This document shows positions 1-8,709 of a stretch of 64,000 nt of DNA, piece by piece (position 1 is the first letter of the stretch; each line of letters begins with the position of its first letter). The DNA is from VXMF01 sp965206775. GTDB lineage: Bacteria; Acidobacteriota; Terriglobia; Bryobacterales; UBA6623. The notes beneath the pieces were generated by a model. That model saw only the letters and a program-made list of their open reading frames with translations. It ran no database searches and had not been told where the DNA came from. The translations under genes were made by a program, and so were the position numbers. The stretch spans positions 62,001 through 126,000 of the forward strand of contig CBDBKU010000002.1 in NCBI GenBank assembly GCA_965206775.1, written 5' to 3'.

Positions 1-490
1 GCTCGCCGCTTGCGGCTCAACGACCGCGACGAGGCCGCCCTGTGGAACGAATTCCTCGCCCGCTACCATCCCCTGGGCTATCGCCAGCCGATCGGCTCCC
101 ACCTGGCTACTTCCTCGAAGACCGTCACGGCTGCCTGCTGGGCTGCCTGCTGTACGACTTCGCCGAGACCGCTGGATCGGCTGACCAGCCCCGCCGGCCG
201 CTGGAGCGGGTTGTGCGGCAAGCCCGTTTCCTGCTGTTCCCAGAGCTTGCGCCAGCTGGCCGCGGTCGGATCCATGGCGTGCTGCCCGTGCTGGTCGAAG
301 TCAGCGACCAGCACAAGGGAACCTTACCGGCCTCTCACTACCTGGGACAGACCCAGGCGCGCGGTGCCTGGGGCTCCTAATCCGCTGCAGCGGGACTGGC
401 AGACGGTCCGCTCGGACCAACACGCCCTGCCCGCTCCCGCTAGATGCCCGCCTCCCCGGGCAGCCCCAACAGCGGCTCAGCCGAAAGCTG
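1..490 (+). pseudogene. DruA-like (DUF4338) gene fragment, frameshifted
   Basis: The first frame encodes a stretch including NDRDEAALWNEFLARYHPLG, nearly identical to the middle of the intact DUF4338 protein at 60655-61578. The match then continues in other frames, with several small deletions relative to the intact copy. The last recognisable DNA matches the 3' end and downstream part of the intact gene up to about position 490. The N-terminal part is absent, either outside the window or lost. It cannot make a working protein. DUF4338 is the family of the Druantia protein DruA, but here it is clearly part of a transposable element. Confidence 0.75.
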
Positions 491-539
491 AACGCTGCCG
501 TTGCAGGGGCTTGCAGGGCCTCGTTCCTGCACGCCTGCA

Positions 540-633
540 TGTCGGACTGCAGCGTCGAGTTCGCGTTGGAGTTCCACAGTGAGCGACGCGCGCCGCCCCC
601 CGCTGTCCTTTCTTGCTGCTTCATCCTGCCCAC
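540..633 (-). pseudogene. IS66-type tnpC 5' fragment
   Basis: About 95 bases correspond to the first 35 codons of the IS66-type transposase at 61579-63402, including the GTG start region (631-633) and the upstream flank. The rest of the gene is missing, and the fragment faces a DruA remnant on the other strand. This is debris. Confidence 0.65.
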
Positions 634-875
634 AACGACCGGGCTGACCGCCCGATCCTCGATGGCGAGGCCAAGTCAATGTCAAGTGCTCAGCCGATAT
701 TCTGCTTGCCCTTCGAGCCCTGCCCGACGCCATCCACCCGCTCCACCGATCCTCCGGCTGCCCCGGAACTCCTTTGCCTCAGCCTTGAGGTTGCCGACGA
801 AATCCTTTCTGCCTCCGCGCTCCTCTCGTGGTTCTCCAGAGCCTAACTGTAGCGCCCCCAAACCTGAATGCTTAC

Positions 876-1595
876 CTTTCGATACTCCAAGTCAACCCAA
901 GCTTCATGGACGTGGTCGGCAATGGCTTCGGTGCCAAGAATCCGGTGAAGTCTCGAAGCAACGGGCTCGTGAGGGTTGAATCCGTAGTTGCAACCCGTCC
1001 GGCTGTCGGGGTGACGGCGGCGGTACAAGTCGACGAATCCCAAGCCAAGCAAGGCACTTAGCTCCTCTCTCTCCCCTTCTGTATGATTCAACGTCGTTGG
1101 TATCGCATTGCCATCCGAAACAACGTTGAAATCACCTGCCAACATGCAGCGTCCTGAGAGGGTAGGTTGCTTGCCAACGTGTTCACGCAATCGTCTCATC
1201 CACGCGATCTTGCGTTCAATGGCTCCCTCAACTCCGTACTTCCTTGGATTCCCGTATAGCGCATAGACCGACGAGAATTCCAGATCGCCCATGTCCACAG
1301 TCAGGAACCGCGCGCCGCGGTCATCTTGTCCGGGAAGGCCCACCTGCAAGATTTTCGGTTTGGGAAGTGTCATTCGGCTCAACACGGCAACTCCCCAGCC
1401 ATTCCGGAATTCCCCGTCCCGAGTGTGAAAAACAGATTCATAACCTGCTTGCTGCAGCGCTTCCTCAGGGAACTGATCTGTTGCTGCAAGGGTCTTCTGG
1501 AGAGCGACGACAGCAGGCTTCCTTCTGCCCAGCCAGTGGCAGAGATAGTGCAATTTCGAATTGATGCCATTGATACACCAAGTCGCAATCCGCAT
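876..1595 (-). pseudogene. Exonuclease III (xth)-like gene, truncated and catalytically dead
   Basis: The reading frame starts MRIATWCINGINSK and has the exonuclease/endonuclease/phosphatase fold layout of exodeoxyribonuclease III: an LQ strand near residue 32, an AGDFNVV strand near residue 150, and a C-terminal RLHRILGTEAIADHV segment. Exonuclease III normally repairs abasic sites. Several active-site residues of the family are replaced here: the usual Asn7 is Cys, the LQE glutamate is Lys (LQK), and the Asp of the RIDH/RIDY motif is His. The end of the gene, which carries the catalytic His, is cut off at the IS66-like end (875). The remaining frame is open and intact. The mutations fit relaxed selection after truncation. 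Confidence 0.8.
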
Positions 1596-1745
1596 GGCTG
1601 CGATCATATCAATCGCGAGACCCAACTAGCTTCGCCGCCGGACACGATTCTCGACCTAACCACAAGAGCGGAGTCGGCAAAGAATCCGTGGTGGTCGTTA
1701 CGTGTCTCGCAAATCCGGTGCCCATGCAAGCTGCCACGCGGACTA

Positions 1746-1753
1746 TCGCGTAA
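1746..1753. repeat. Target-site duplication, left, of IS1595-type element
   Basis: TCGCGTAA here is repeated exactly at 2818-2825, directly flanking the element. Eight base pairs is the usual duplication length for IS1595-family elements. Confidence 0.9.
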
Positions 1754-1791
1754 CAGGGCTAGGTGATTGACTCCACACCCTACCATATGTT

Positions 1792-2760
1792 GTGGTTAGG
1801 CTCGTGGGGCGAGATTACCCCAAGACACAGGCCGAGTTCGAGGAGCGATTCGGAACCGAAGAGGCCTGTCGCGCATACGTAGCTCAGTTGCGATGGCCCG
1901 ACGGATTCGTCTGCCCGCGCTGCCTGGCCGGGTCGGCTCGGACGGCCACTCGGAACCGCTTGATCTGCCGTTCCTGCCGCTATCAGGCATCGGTCACGGC
2001 CGGAACGATCTTCGAGGGCACGCGCAAGCCTTTGGCCCTGTGGTTCCGAGCGATGTGGTACGTGACAGCCCAGAAGAACGGAGCCAGTGCGCTCGGGCTG
2101 CAGCGGGTGCTCGGGCTCGGGCAATACCAGACAGCCTGGACCTGGCTGCACAAGCTGCGGCGGGCGATGGTGCGTCCGGGGCGCGAGCGGCTCTCGGGCA
2201 CGGTGGAGGCGGACGAAGTCTACGTGGGCGGCAAGGCAAAGGGTGTGCGCGGGCGGTCGCTCGAAAAGAAGGCCCTGATCGCGGTCGCGGTCGAAGAGGA
2301 CGGGTCCGGCATGGGACGGGTCCGGCTGAAGCGGGTTCCCGACGCTTCGGCGGCGAGCGTGGAGGCGTTCCTGCTGGAGGCTGTCGAGTCCGGCAGCGTG
2401 ATCCGCACGGACGGCTGGCGGAGCTATATGCGGTTGCGCGAGTTGGGCTACCGGCACGACAAAGCGGTCACGGGCGGGGATCCGGGCCGCATGGATCGGG
2501 ACTTCCCGCGGGTTCACCGAGTCGCCGCCCTGCTCAAGAGATGGCTGTTGGGGACTCACCAAGGCGCCGTCGAAAAACAGCACCTGGACTACTACCTGGG
2601 TGAATTCACCTTCCGCTTCAACCGCAGGACATCCCGTTCCCGCGGCCTGCTGTTCTATCGCTTGCTGCAGCAAGCGGTCGCGACCGACCCAGTCCCGCGC
2701 AAGACGATTCTCGGAGGCTCGCGAGCCCAACGAGTTGCTCGGGAAGGCGATGTGGAGTGA
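1792..2760 (+). CDS. IS1595-family transposase
   Basis: A 322-residue DDE transposase. The N-terminal zinc ribbon is visible as CPRC (about residues 41-44) and CRSC (about 59-62), which the family uses to bind DNA. The catalytic domain (ISXO2-like) has Asp in VEADEVYVGG, a second Asp in IRTDGWRSY, and the C-terminal segment HQGAVEKQHLDYYLGEFTFR, where the family has its last acidic/Asn residue. The length is normal and the frame is intact. The start chosen is GTG at 1792, 38 bases inside the element. The gene fills the element and should be able to mobilise it. Confidence 0.93.
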   Translation: MVRLVGRDYPKTQAEFEERFGTEEACRAYVAQLRWPDGFVCPRCLAGSARTATRNRLICRSCRYQASVTAGTIFEGTRKPLALWFRAMWYVTAQKNGASALGLQRVLGLGQYQTAWTWLHKLRRAMVRPGRERLSGTVEADEVYVGGKAKGVRGRSLEKKALIAVAVEEDGSGMGRVRLKRVPDASAASVEAFLLEAVESGSVIRTDGWRSYMRLRELGYRHDKAVTGGDPGRMDRDFPRVHRVAALLKRWLLGTHQGAVEKQHLDYYLGEFTFRFNRRTSRSRGLLFYRLLQQAVATDPVPRKTILGGSRAQRVAREGDVE

Positions 2761-2776
2761 AGCACCTATATCGGAT

Positions 2777-2817
2777 CACAACATATTGGGGTGTGTGGAG
2801 TGAAGCACCTAGCCCAG
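2777..2817. repeat. Right terminal inverted repeat of IS1595-type element
   Basis: The reverse complement of this segment aligns with 1754-1794 at nearly all positions, including the outer GGGCTAGGTG and the inner ATATGTTGTG blocks. Confidence 0.88.
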
Positions 2818-3111
2818 TCGCGTAATTTCCCGGTCTCGATGGATTCTTGTGCTGGAGCCCGCTTGAGGCTGACCACCAGAACGGACACGGAGGAATCGCT
2901 CAATGGATTGAGCTCCTGCGTCCTTGAGTACTTGAGAAGATCTTGACATCAACGTTCCGTTTTCGCCGACAGCTCTTTGCGGCACTGACCTCAATGGATT
3001 GCCTAGGACCTGAGCCCCGGACGCTCCCTTACGATTGGGGAGCCGCATTCCCCTCAAAATGTCTTCCGTAGATCTTGATCCGAGTCGATGCCTGTCGTCC
3101 AACCCAGTGGC

Positions 3112-3471
3112 CTCGGGTATATGTCGAGGATTCGGCGTGCACTCAACCGCGCGCGTGAGCTAGGCGATGGCTCCGGCCTGGTCTTTCCCTCATCCTTGCG
3201 GAGAGGCAGGGAATTGTCAGACATGACGCTGACAACACTGCTGAGGACGACCGGACTTGCCGGACGCGCGACCGTGCACGGATTCCGCAGCAGTTTCCGA
3301 GACTGGGCTGAGGAATGCACCGACACTCCTCACGCCGTCATGGAACTGAGTTTCGCGCACCAGGTCGGAAGCACCGTCGAGCAAGCCTATGCACGATCTG
3401 ACCTGCTGGCGAAGCGTCGGCGGCTGATGGACCAGTGGGGCGCAGTCGTAGGGTGTGGAACGTCTGCTTAG
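3112..3471 (+). pseudogene. P4-type tyrosine integrase, C-terminal remnant
   Basis: The C-terminal catalytic part of a P4-like phage/island integrase. It contains ARELGDGSGLVFPS, then VHGFRSSFRDWAEECTD (the box with the catalytic Arg), then ELSFAHQVGSTVEQAYARSD, which carries the catalytic His/Tyr region and ends in the usual RRRLMDQW tail. The N-terminal DNA-binding part and the first catalytic Arg are missing, and no start precedes it in a sensible place. Such integrases sit at edges of genomic islands. A matching N-terminal type of fragment occurs at 24077-24277 on the other strand. Confidence 0.85.
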
Positions 3472-3479
3472 ACACCCTA

Positions 3480-3930
3480 CACAATGCATGACGCGACAAG
3501 GAATCCACTCGAAGACAATCTCTGGAGCGAGTGCGGACTGTACGTCGATCCGGGCGGCCCGCGTTTCTTCCGGAGGCTATTCCCGCCTAATGCGCCTGAA
3601 CCGAGTCACGCAACCACACCATCCAGAATTCGCTGCTTGCGACCTACTTGAATGGTCCTGTTCTGCCAAGCTGCGGCTTGCGGAGGCATCAAATCGACTC
3701 TAGCGTGCAGTCCTGGAGGGCCGGGAGCGAATCCCCGGAATCCTAAGAGTGCGGTCCTTTCAGCTGGCCGGAGACCGGGGCCACGAGGGGGATGGGGATG
3801 TCCTGGACGGGGCGAAGCCGGGTACGGGACGCGAGGAGGAAGCGGAGATGACACCGCAGCCTACGGTCGCCAACCGCAATCTCGGGTTGTGACACGAGAA
3901 CGTTGATCGGTGCACAGGCAGGGCAAATGA
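3480..3930. other. No gene recognised
   Basis: High-GC sequence between the integrase remnant and the abiE operon. The open frames here have no recognisable product and look like chance frames. No tRNA or clear attachment site was seen next to the integrase end. Confidence 0.5.
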
Positions 3931-3936
3931 CGACTT

Positions 3937-3961
3937 CACTATGATAATGTGACGAATAGTG
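3937..3961. promoter_or_regulatory. Putative abiE operator, inverted repeat
   Basis: CACTAT at 3937-3942 is repeated inverted as ATAGTG at 3956-3961, ending 16 bases before the abiEi start. A TATGAT-like -10 lies inside the repeat. AbiEi antitoxins repress their own operons by binding inverted repeats in the promoter, so this is the natural candidate operator. The assignment is inferred. Confidence 0.45.
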
Positions 3962-3977
3962 CTACTTTGCTAGCGTC

Positions 3978-4778
3978 ATGTCTGCATCTGCCGCACCGCG
4001 AACCCGCAACGTCATCGCGGACCTAGCCGCCCGCGGCCGGTATCACTTCACCTCGTCCGAGCTTCGCGCGGCGCTCGGGGTCTCCGAGCAGGCGGCACGC
4101 CAGGCGCTGAGCCGCTGCGCAGCCAAGGGGGAGATCGCAAGTCCGGCGCGTGGGTTCTACGTCATCGTGCCGCCCGAGTACAGGCGGCTTGGGTGCCTGC
4201 CGGCGGACCAGTTCGTCCCGGCGCTCATGGAGCACTTGAGCGCCCGCTACTATGTCGGGTTGCTCTCGGCGGCGCAGTACCACGGGGCGGCCCATCATCG
4301 CCCGCAGGAATTCCAGGTGATGTTGGGGAGGAACCGGCCGGCGATCGTGTGCGGTTCCGTCAGGGTTGCCTTCGTCGCGCGCAAGGGACTCGCTGGCGTG
4401 CCGGTGGAGAGCTTCAACAATCCGCGGGGAACGGTTCTGGTCTCGACGGTGGAAGCGACGGCGGTCGATCTGGTCGGATACATGCATCGCGCTGGCGGAG
4501 TGGACCGGGTGGCGGGCGTGCTTGCCGAACTCGGCGAAGATATGGACCCGGAACGCCTCGTCGAGGCTTCTGGGTCTGCATCGATCCTCTGGGCGCAGCG
4601 TCTAGGCTACCTTCTCGATCATGTTGGCGCTGGGGATAAAGCCGTGCTCCTCAAGAAGCATGTGCGGCGACGCGCGAGGAACTACACGAAGCTCCTGCCA
4701 AGCTCAAGTGCCGAGGGAGCACCGCGCTCGAAGGACTGGCGGCTGTTCGTGAACTCAGAGGTCGAGACGGACTCGTGA
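3978..4778 (+). CDS. abiEi: Type IV toxin-antitoxin antitoxin, AbiEi family
   Basis: A 266-residue protein. The first 60 residues form a winged helix (FTSSELRAALGVSEQAARQALSRC...), followed by the AbiEi C-terminal domain with SARYYVGLLSAAQYHG at about 88-103, the signature region of the family. AbiEi both represses the operon and counters the AbiEii toxin. It overlaps the toxin gene by four bases (GTGA at 4775-4778), so the two are translationally coupled in the usual antitoxin-toxin order. Length and frame are normal. No strong ribosome binding site precedes the ATG. Abi systems of this kind act in phage abortive infection or in stabilising mobile DNA. Confidence 0.92.
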   Translation: MSASAAPRTRNVIADLAARGRYHFTSSELRAALGVSEQAARQALSRCAAKGEIASPARGFYVIVPPEYRRLGCLPADQFVPALMEHLSARYYVGLLSAAQYHGAAHHRPQEFQVMLGRNRPAIVCGSVRVAFVARKGLAGVPVESFNNPRGTVLVSTVEATAVDLVGYMHRAGGVDRVAGVLAELGEDMDPERLVEASGSASILWAQRLGYLLDHVGAGDKAVLLKKHVRRRARNYTKLLPSSSAEGAPRSKDWRLFVNSEVETDS

Positions 4779-5602
4779 TCCCACGGGACTACATCACTCA
4801 ATGGCGGGAACGCGCGCCGTGGAGCGAAGACTTCCAGGTCGAGCAGGACCTGGTCATCAGCCGCGCCCTGGTCGAGATGTTCTCCGATCCGGTTCTGGCC
4901 GGGGCGCTCGCCTTCCGGGGAGGTACTGCGCTGTACAAGCTCTACCTGACGCCTCCCGCACGCTATTCCGAGGATATCGATCTGGTGCAGGTCGCGCCAG
5001 GGCCTGCCGGTCCCTTGATGGACGGATTGCGAGGCGCCCTCGATCCCTGGCTGGGCACAGCGCGGTGGAAGCAGTCGCAAGGCCGGGTGACGCTCGGCTA
5101 CCGGTTTGGGTCCGAGGACGTGCCGGCAATGCGGCTACGTCTCAAGGTCGAGATCAATACTCGCGAACACTTTGCCGTGTTGGGCTTCAGGAAACGTGCG
5201 TTCTCGGTCGACTCGCGGTGGTACTTGGGAATGGCGGATATCACGACCTTCGAGCTGGACGAGCTGCTGGCAACGAAGCTGAGAGCGCTCTATCAGCGTC
5301 GCAAGGGCCGGGACCTCTTCGACCTAGCGCTGGGGCTCGCCGACGAGCGAAGCGATGCCGAACGGATCGTGGCGGGGTTCGGCGAGTACATGGAGCGCGA
5401 GGGCGGTGCGGTGACCCGCGCGATGTTCGAACGGAATCTCGCGGGCAAGATCGGCGATGCGCAGTTCAATGCCGACATGAGCGCGCTACTCAGGCCGGGC
5501 TTCGAGTGGCGACCGGCGGAAGCGGCGCGGACGGTATCCGGGCGGCTGATCCCGCTACTCCCGGGCGAGCCCTGGAAGGGGGAGACGGGGGCGCGGTCGT
5601 AG
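4775..5602 (+). CDS. abiEii: Type IV toxin-antitoxin toxin, AbiEii nucleotidyltransferase
   Basis: A 275-residue nucleotidyltransferase-fold toxin. The active-site signature is visible as FRGGTALYKLY (Gly49-Gly50-Thr51) followed by SEDIDLV with Asp67 and Asp69. A later TKLRALYQRRKGRDLFDL segment carries the conserved Lys168 and the Asp180/Asp183 pair. AbiEii enzymes transfer nucleotides, and family members have been shown to modify tRNA ends. The start is GTG, overlapping the abiEi stop. The stop codon TAG (5600-5602) lies inside a 9-bp inverted repeat (5599-5636), so the last residues may come from a mobile-element end. All key residues are present. Confidence 0.92.
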   Translation: MIPRDYITQWRERAPWSEDFQVEQDLVISRALVEMFSDPVLAGALAFRGGTALYKLYLTPPARYSEDIDLVQVAPGPAGPLMDGLRGALDPWLGTARWKQSQGRVTLGYRFGSEDVPAMRLRLKVEINTREHFAVLGFRKRAFSVDSRWYLGMADITTFELDELLATKLRALYQRRKGRDLFDLALGLADERSDAERIVAGFGEYMEREGGAVTRAMFERNLAGKIGDAQFNADMSALLRPGFEWRPAEAARTVSGRLIPLLPGEPWKGETGARS

Positions 5603-5636
5603 TGTTTGGGACGTGTGTATGGGCCGTAAACACTAC
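5599..5636. repeat. 9-bp inverted repeat at recombinase-element edge
   Basis: GTAGTGTTT (5599-5607) is repeated inverted as AAACACTAC (5628-5636). The same AAACACTACCGG string occurs, inverted, just after the second recombinase copy at 15700-15710. The motif is therefore probably part of the recombinase element's end. Confidence 0.5.
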
Positions 5637-5641
5637 CGGCC

Positions 5642-7749
5642 TCCTAGCCCATCTTTGTCAGCCCGAAACCGAATTCGGGCGAATTTGACCTTTCTTGGGG
5701 CGTAACTCGTTGATTCTTCGAGACGGGTTCGTCGGAACCCGAAATGTAGTACCATAATATTAACGAAACTGTTGACTTCCCGCCCGGCGGATGCTCTACT
5801 GCGGGCATGTTCGTCTGCCGCACCCGCACTCGTGCCCGCGACGGCGGTCAGGCCTACTTCACTTTTCGCCTCGTGCGCTCCCAGCGCGTCGGCCCCAAGG
5901 TCCGCCAGCGCACCCTGCTCAACCTCGGCAGCCACTTCGCCATCGAGCGCGACGACTGGGCTCGTCTCTGCGCACGCGTCGGGCAGCTCCTGGCCACCCA
6001 GCGGTCGATCGAGCCGATCCGCTGCGCTCCGCCGGTCGAGGCTGAAGCCCAGCGCATCGCCGCCCGCCTCGTGCAGGACTCCATCCCGCTGTCCTCGCCG
6101 GACACGGCATCGGACGGCCCGCCGGCGGGCGGGCCCGACCTGCAGCGGATCGACGTCAACTCGCTGGACTTGGTGCGCCCGCGCTCGGTCGGCGTCGAGC
6201 ATGTCGCGCTGTGGGCGATCGAGCAGCTCGGTCTGCTGCCGCTGCTGGAAGGGGCGGGCCTGTCCGGCCCGCAGCGCGCCGCCGTGGTCGGATCCGTCGT
6301 CAGCCGCATGGCCGCGCCAGGCTCCGAGCTGGCGTCCTGGCATTGGCTGCGCGAGCGCAGCGGGCTCGGCGGACTGCTCGGCCGCGACTTCGAAACCATG
6401 GGCCTGAGCGCGCTGTACCGCGCCTCGGACCGGCTGCTGCGGCTCCGCGAGGCGATCGAGAGCCGGCTGTTCGAGCGCGCCATGGGCCTGTTCGAGCTGG
6501 AGCCGACGGTGACGCTGTACGACCTGACCAACACCTACTTCGAGGGCACGGCGGCGGGGCAGCCGCTGGCGCGGCGGGGCCGTTCGAAGGAGAAGCGCAG
6601 CGACTGCCCGCTGCTGACCCTGGGCCTGGTGCTGGACGGGGCCGGGTTCGTGCGGCGTTCCGAGGTGCTGGCCGGCAACGTGGCCGAAAGCGGCACGCTG
6701 GCCGGCATGCTCGAGGCGCTGAAGGCGCCGCCGGAGGCAGTCGTGGTGATGGACAAGGGCATCGCGACCGAGGACAACATCGAGTGGCTGCGGGAGAAGG
6801 GATACCGCTATCTGGTGGCGAGCCGCGAGCGGAAGCGGGAGTTCGACGCCGGCAAGGCGATCGCGATCGGCACGGCGTCGGGGCCGTCCGTGCGCGTGTA
6901 CAAGACGACGGGCAAGGATGGGGAGGCGCGCCTGTACTGCGAGTCGGAGGAGCGGGCGAAGAAGGAGCGGGCGATCGTGGGGCGGGCCGGGGAGCGCCTG
7001 GAGAAGGGCCTGCGGGAACTGCACGAGGGACTGTCGCGTCCGCGCACGGTGAAACGCCTGGAGGCGGTCTGGCGGCGCATCGGGCGGCTGCAGGCAGCGC
7101 ACCAGGCCGCCTCGCCGCACTACAGCATCCGCGTGGAGGCCAGCGCGCAGGCAGACAAGGCAGTGGCGGTGAGCTGGGAGCGCAAGCCGGTCGATGGATC
7201 GAAGGCGACACACCCGGGGGCGTACTGCCTGCGCACCAACATCACGGACTGGGACGAGGAGCGGATGTGGCGCACGTACGTGCTGCTGACCGACCTGGAG
7301 GCAGTGTTCCGCACGCTGAAGAGCGAGCTGGGGCTGCGGCCGATCTACCATGGCAAGGCGGAGCGGTCGGAGGGCCACCTGTTCCTGACGGTGCTGGCGT
7401 ACCAGCTGGTGCAGGTGATTCGGAGGCGGCTGCGGGAGAGCGGGGAGACGGCGAGCTGGACGACGCTGCGCAAGCGGCTGGAGGGCCAGCAGCGGGTCAC
7501 GGCGGTGTTCCGGCGGGAGGACGGGCGCAGCCTGCACGTGCGCAAGGCGACGCGCGCGGAGGCCTGGCAGCAGGCGGTCTACGACGCACTCGGCATCGAT
7601 GCGGCCCCCGGGGGAGTCCGCAAGCTGATCGTCTAGTCCGCCTCGATTCACAAAAGTGCAGCAAATGTAGTACCAGAAGCCAAATTCAGTCCTCGCAACT
7701 TGCTTGTTTTAAGGCAGTTACAAAATAGGGTGACAAAGATGGGCTAGGA
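5642..7749 (+). mobile_element. Complete IS1634-type insertion sequence
   Basis: A 2108-bp element with perfect 19-bp inverted repeats, TCCTAGCCCATCTTTGTCA at 5642-5660 and its complement at 7731-7749. It interrupts the 3' end of the recombinase gene at 7744-8709. Sequence left of the element (AAACACTACCGG) and right of it (CCCCTA.GTGCTCGGGCC) are adjacent in the second recombinase copy at 15670-15710, which confirms the boundaries. No target duplication is evident, and about 8 bp of the ancestral sequence seems lost. Confidence 0.88.
5807..7636 (+). CDS. IS1634-family (IS4 superfamily) transposase
   Basis: A 609-residue DDE transposase. The first Asp lies in TLYDLTNTYFEG (about residue 236), the second in VVVMDKGIATEDNI, and the catalytic Glu in the C-terminal YxxE-like region LLTDLEAVFRTLKSELGLRPIYH. 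The N-terminal part (FVCRTRTRARDGGQAYFTFRLV) is the usual IS1634 start. The length is normal and the frame uninterrupted. It lies inside perfect 19-bp inverted repeats and should be active. GC content is high and similar to the neighbouring genes. Confidence 0.92.
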   Translation: MFVCRTRTRARDGGQAYFTFRLVRSQRVGPKVRQRTLLNLGSHFAIERDDWARLCARVGQLLATQRSIEPIRCAPPVEAEAQRIAARLVQDSIPLSSPDTASDGPPAGGPDLQRIDVNSLDLVRPRSVGVEHVALWAIEQLGLLPLLEGAGLSGPQRAAVVGSVVSRMAAPGSELASWHWLRERSGLGGLLGRDFETMGLSALYRASDRLLRLREAIESRLFERAMGLFELEPTVTLYDLTNTYFEGTAAGQPLARRGRSKEKRSDCPLLTLGLVLDGAGFVRRSEVLAGNVAESGTLAGMLEALKAPPEAVVVMDKGIATEDNIEWLREKGYRYLVASRERKREFDAGKAIAIGTASGPSVRVYKTTGKDGEARLYCESEERAKKERAIVGRAGERLEKGLRELHEGLSRPRTVKRLEAVWRRIGRLQAAHQAASPHYSIRVEASAQADKAVAVSWERKPVDGSKATHPGAYCLRTNITDWDEERMWRTYVLLTDLEAVFRTLKSELGLRPIYHGKAERSEGHLFLTVLAYQLVQVIRRRLRESGETASWTTLRKRLEGQQRVTAVFRREDGRSLHVRKATRAEAWQQAVYDALGIDAAPGGVRKLIV

Positions 7750-8709
7750 TTCCCCTATGTGCTCGGGCCGTTTCGAGGGTATTGCCGAGCCGTTGGCGGG
7801 GGCTGCTGGCACAGCCTCCGCCCTTTCGTTCTGCCCCGAGGCCGCGAGCCAGCTGACCAGCGGGTCCCGGGCGTTCACGTCCCGCACGACCGTCAGCAGG
7901 CGGTTGCGCCGGGACAGGTCCCACGGGGCGTAGTAGCGCTCCGTGGTGCGGATGCTGCTGTGGCCCAGCAGCACCGAAACGTCCTCCATCGACACGGCGG
8001 CGGCGAGCAACTCGACGGCGAACGTGTCGCGCAGCCGGTGGGGCTTGAAGCCCTCGACGCCCGCGCGCTTGGCCAGGCGGTTCAGCCGCGCCCTCCAGAA
8101 GTTCGTGGAGGTGCGCGGGCTCGACTCGCCGCTCCAGAAGTAGTGCGCGCGGCCGGGCCTGGCGATCCGGGCGAGCGCGTCGGTTACAGGCTCGGGAAGG
8201 CAGCAAAGGACGAGATTTCCGCTCTTGGCCCTCCGCAGGGTCAGGCGGTCGCCCGCGAGGGCCGAAGTGGCGAGGGTGGCCGCGTCGCCGATCGCGAGGC
8301 CGGAATAGCGCAGCAGCAGCAGCGCGCGTTCCCTGGCCTTCCCCTCGGTCGCGACGAGCAGCGCGCGAACCTCGCTCCGCGACAGCGGCATGGTGGGCGC
8401 CGCGTCGTCCCTGGGGGGCTGCAGCTTCGCCGCCGGCGAGCGCTCGATCCAGTCCGCATCGACCGCGAACTTGAAGAACGACTTGGCTTGGGCGATCCGG
8501 GTCCAGCTGGTCCCGGGCGCGAGATTCCAGGACTCCCTCCAATCTCTGAGGAGGCCGCTTTCCACCTGCTCGATGTCCTCGGCGCCGCGGTCGGTCGCGT
8601 AATGCCGCAGCATGCGCAGCAGGATCCCGTAGCCGCGCAGCGTCTCGCTCTTCCGTCCCCGGGCCTTCATGTCCCGCAAGAAAGCCTCGCACGCATCGGA
8701 CAGTTTCAC
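7744..8709 (-). CDS. Tyrosine recombinase, last residues replaced by IS end
   Basis: A 321-residue XerC/D-like site-specific recombinase. An N-terminal core-binding SAM-like domain (about 1-95) is followed by the catalytic domain: Arg in LLLLRYSGLAIGDAA, the HRLRDTFAVELL box, then LGHSSIRTTERYYAPW with His and the nucleophile Tyr. The start GTG overlaps the stop of the upstream serine-recombinase remnant (GTGA). The stop TAG (7744-7746) falls inside the inverted repeat of the IS1634-type element, so the natural end differs. The second copy at 15163-15706 ends about four residues later with different residues. The catalytic core is complete and probably functional. Confidence 0.88.
   Translation of the reverse strand: MKLSDACEAFLRDMKARGRKSETLRGYGILLRMLRHYATDRGAEDIEQVESGLLRDWRESWNLAPGTSWTRIAQAKSFFKFAVDADWIERSPAAKLQPPRDDAAPTMPLSRSEVRALLVATEGKARERALLLLRYSGLAIGDAATLATSALAGDRLTLRRAKSGNLVLCCLPEPVTDALARIARPGRAHYFWSGESSPRTSTNFWRARLNRLAKRAGVEGFKPHRLRDTFAVELLAAAVSMEDVSVLLGHSSIRTTERYYAPWDLSRRNRLLTVVRDVNARDPLVSWLAASGQNERAEAVPAAPANGSAIPSKRPEHIGES

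Larger units (their letters stand above)
1..875. mobile_element. Rearranged remnant of an IS66-like element with DruA
   Basis: This segment matches the complete IS66/DruA element at 60584-63649, but its parts are in an impossible arrangement. The DruA-like gene fragment lies on the plus strand (1-490), while the tnpC start (540-633) and the element end (634-875) are on the minus strand. In the intact copy both genes share one strand. The end at 875 reads (inward) GTAAGCATTCAGGTTT, the same as the extra end at 63704. It is therefore a join of two element parts made by inversion or by deletion between opposed copies. The left part continues beyond the window. Confidence 0.75.
1754..2817 (+). 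mobile_element. Complete IS1595-type insertion sequence
   Basis: A 1064-bp element bounded by imperfect terminal inverted repeats of about 40 bp. The left end starts CAGGGCTAGGTG. The right end, read inward, starts CTGGGCTAGGTG, and both continue into a shared ACTCCACAC and ATATGTTGTG. Exact 8-bp direct repeats flank it. It holds one transposase gene. Clean target repeats suggest a recent insertion. The target was apparently non-coding or already decayed DNA between the xth remnant and an integrase remnant. Confidence 0.92.

Noticed and set aside
1..875. A Druantia defence locus
   Set aside because: Only a broken DUF4338 fragment is present and it is flanked by IS66 sequences; no large helicase gene or other Druantia gene is nearby.
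3472..3930. Possible tRNA or attachment site next to the integrase remnant
   Set aside because: No cloverleaf or CCA-type 3' end could be drawn by eye, and no repeat of the region was found near 24300.
5633..7651. A 672-codon open frame opposite the IS1634-type transposase
   Set aside because: It is antisense to a complete DDE transposase and its composition (Arg/Leu/Pro/His) is that of a shadow frame in high-GC DNA.
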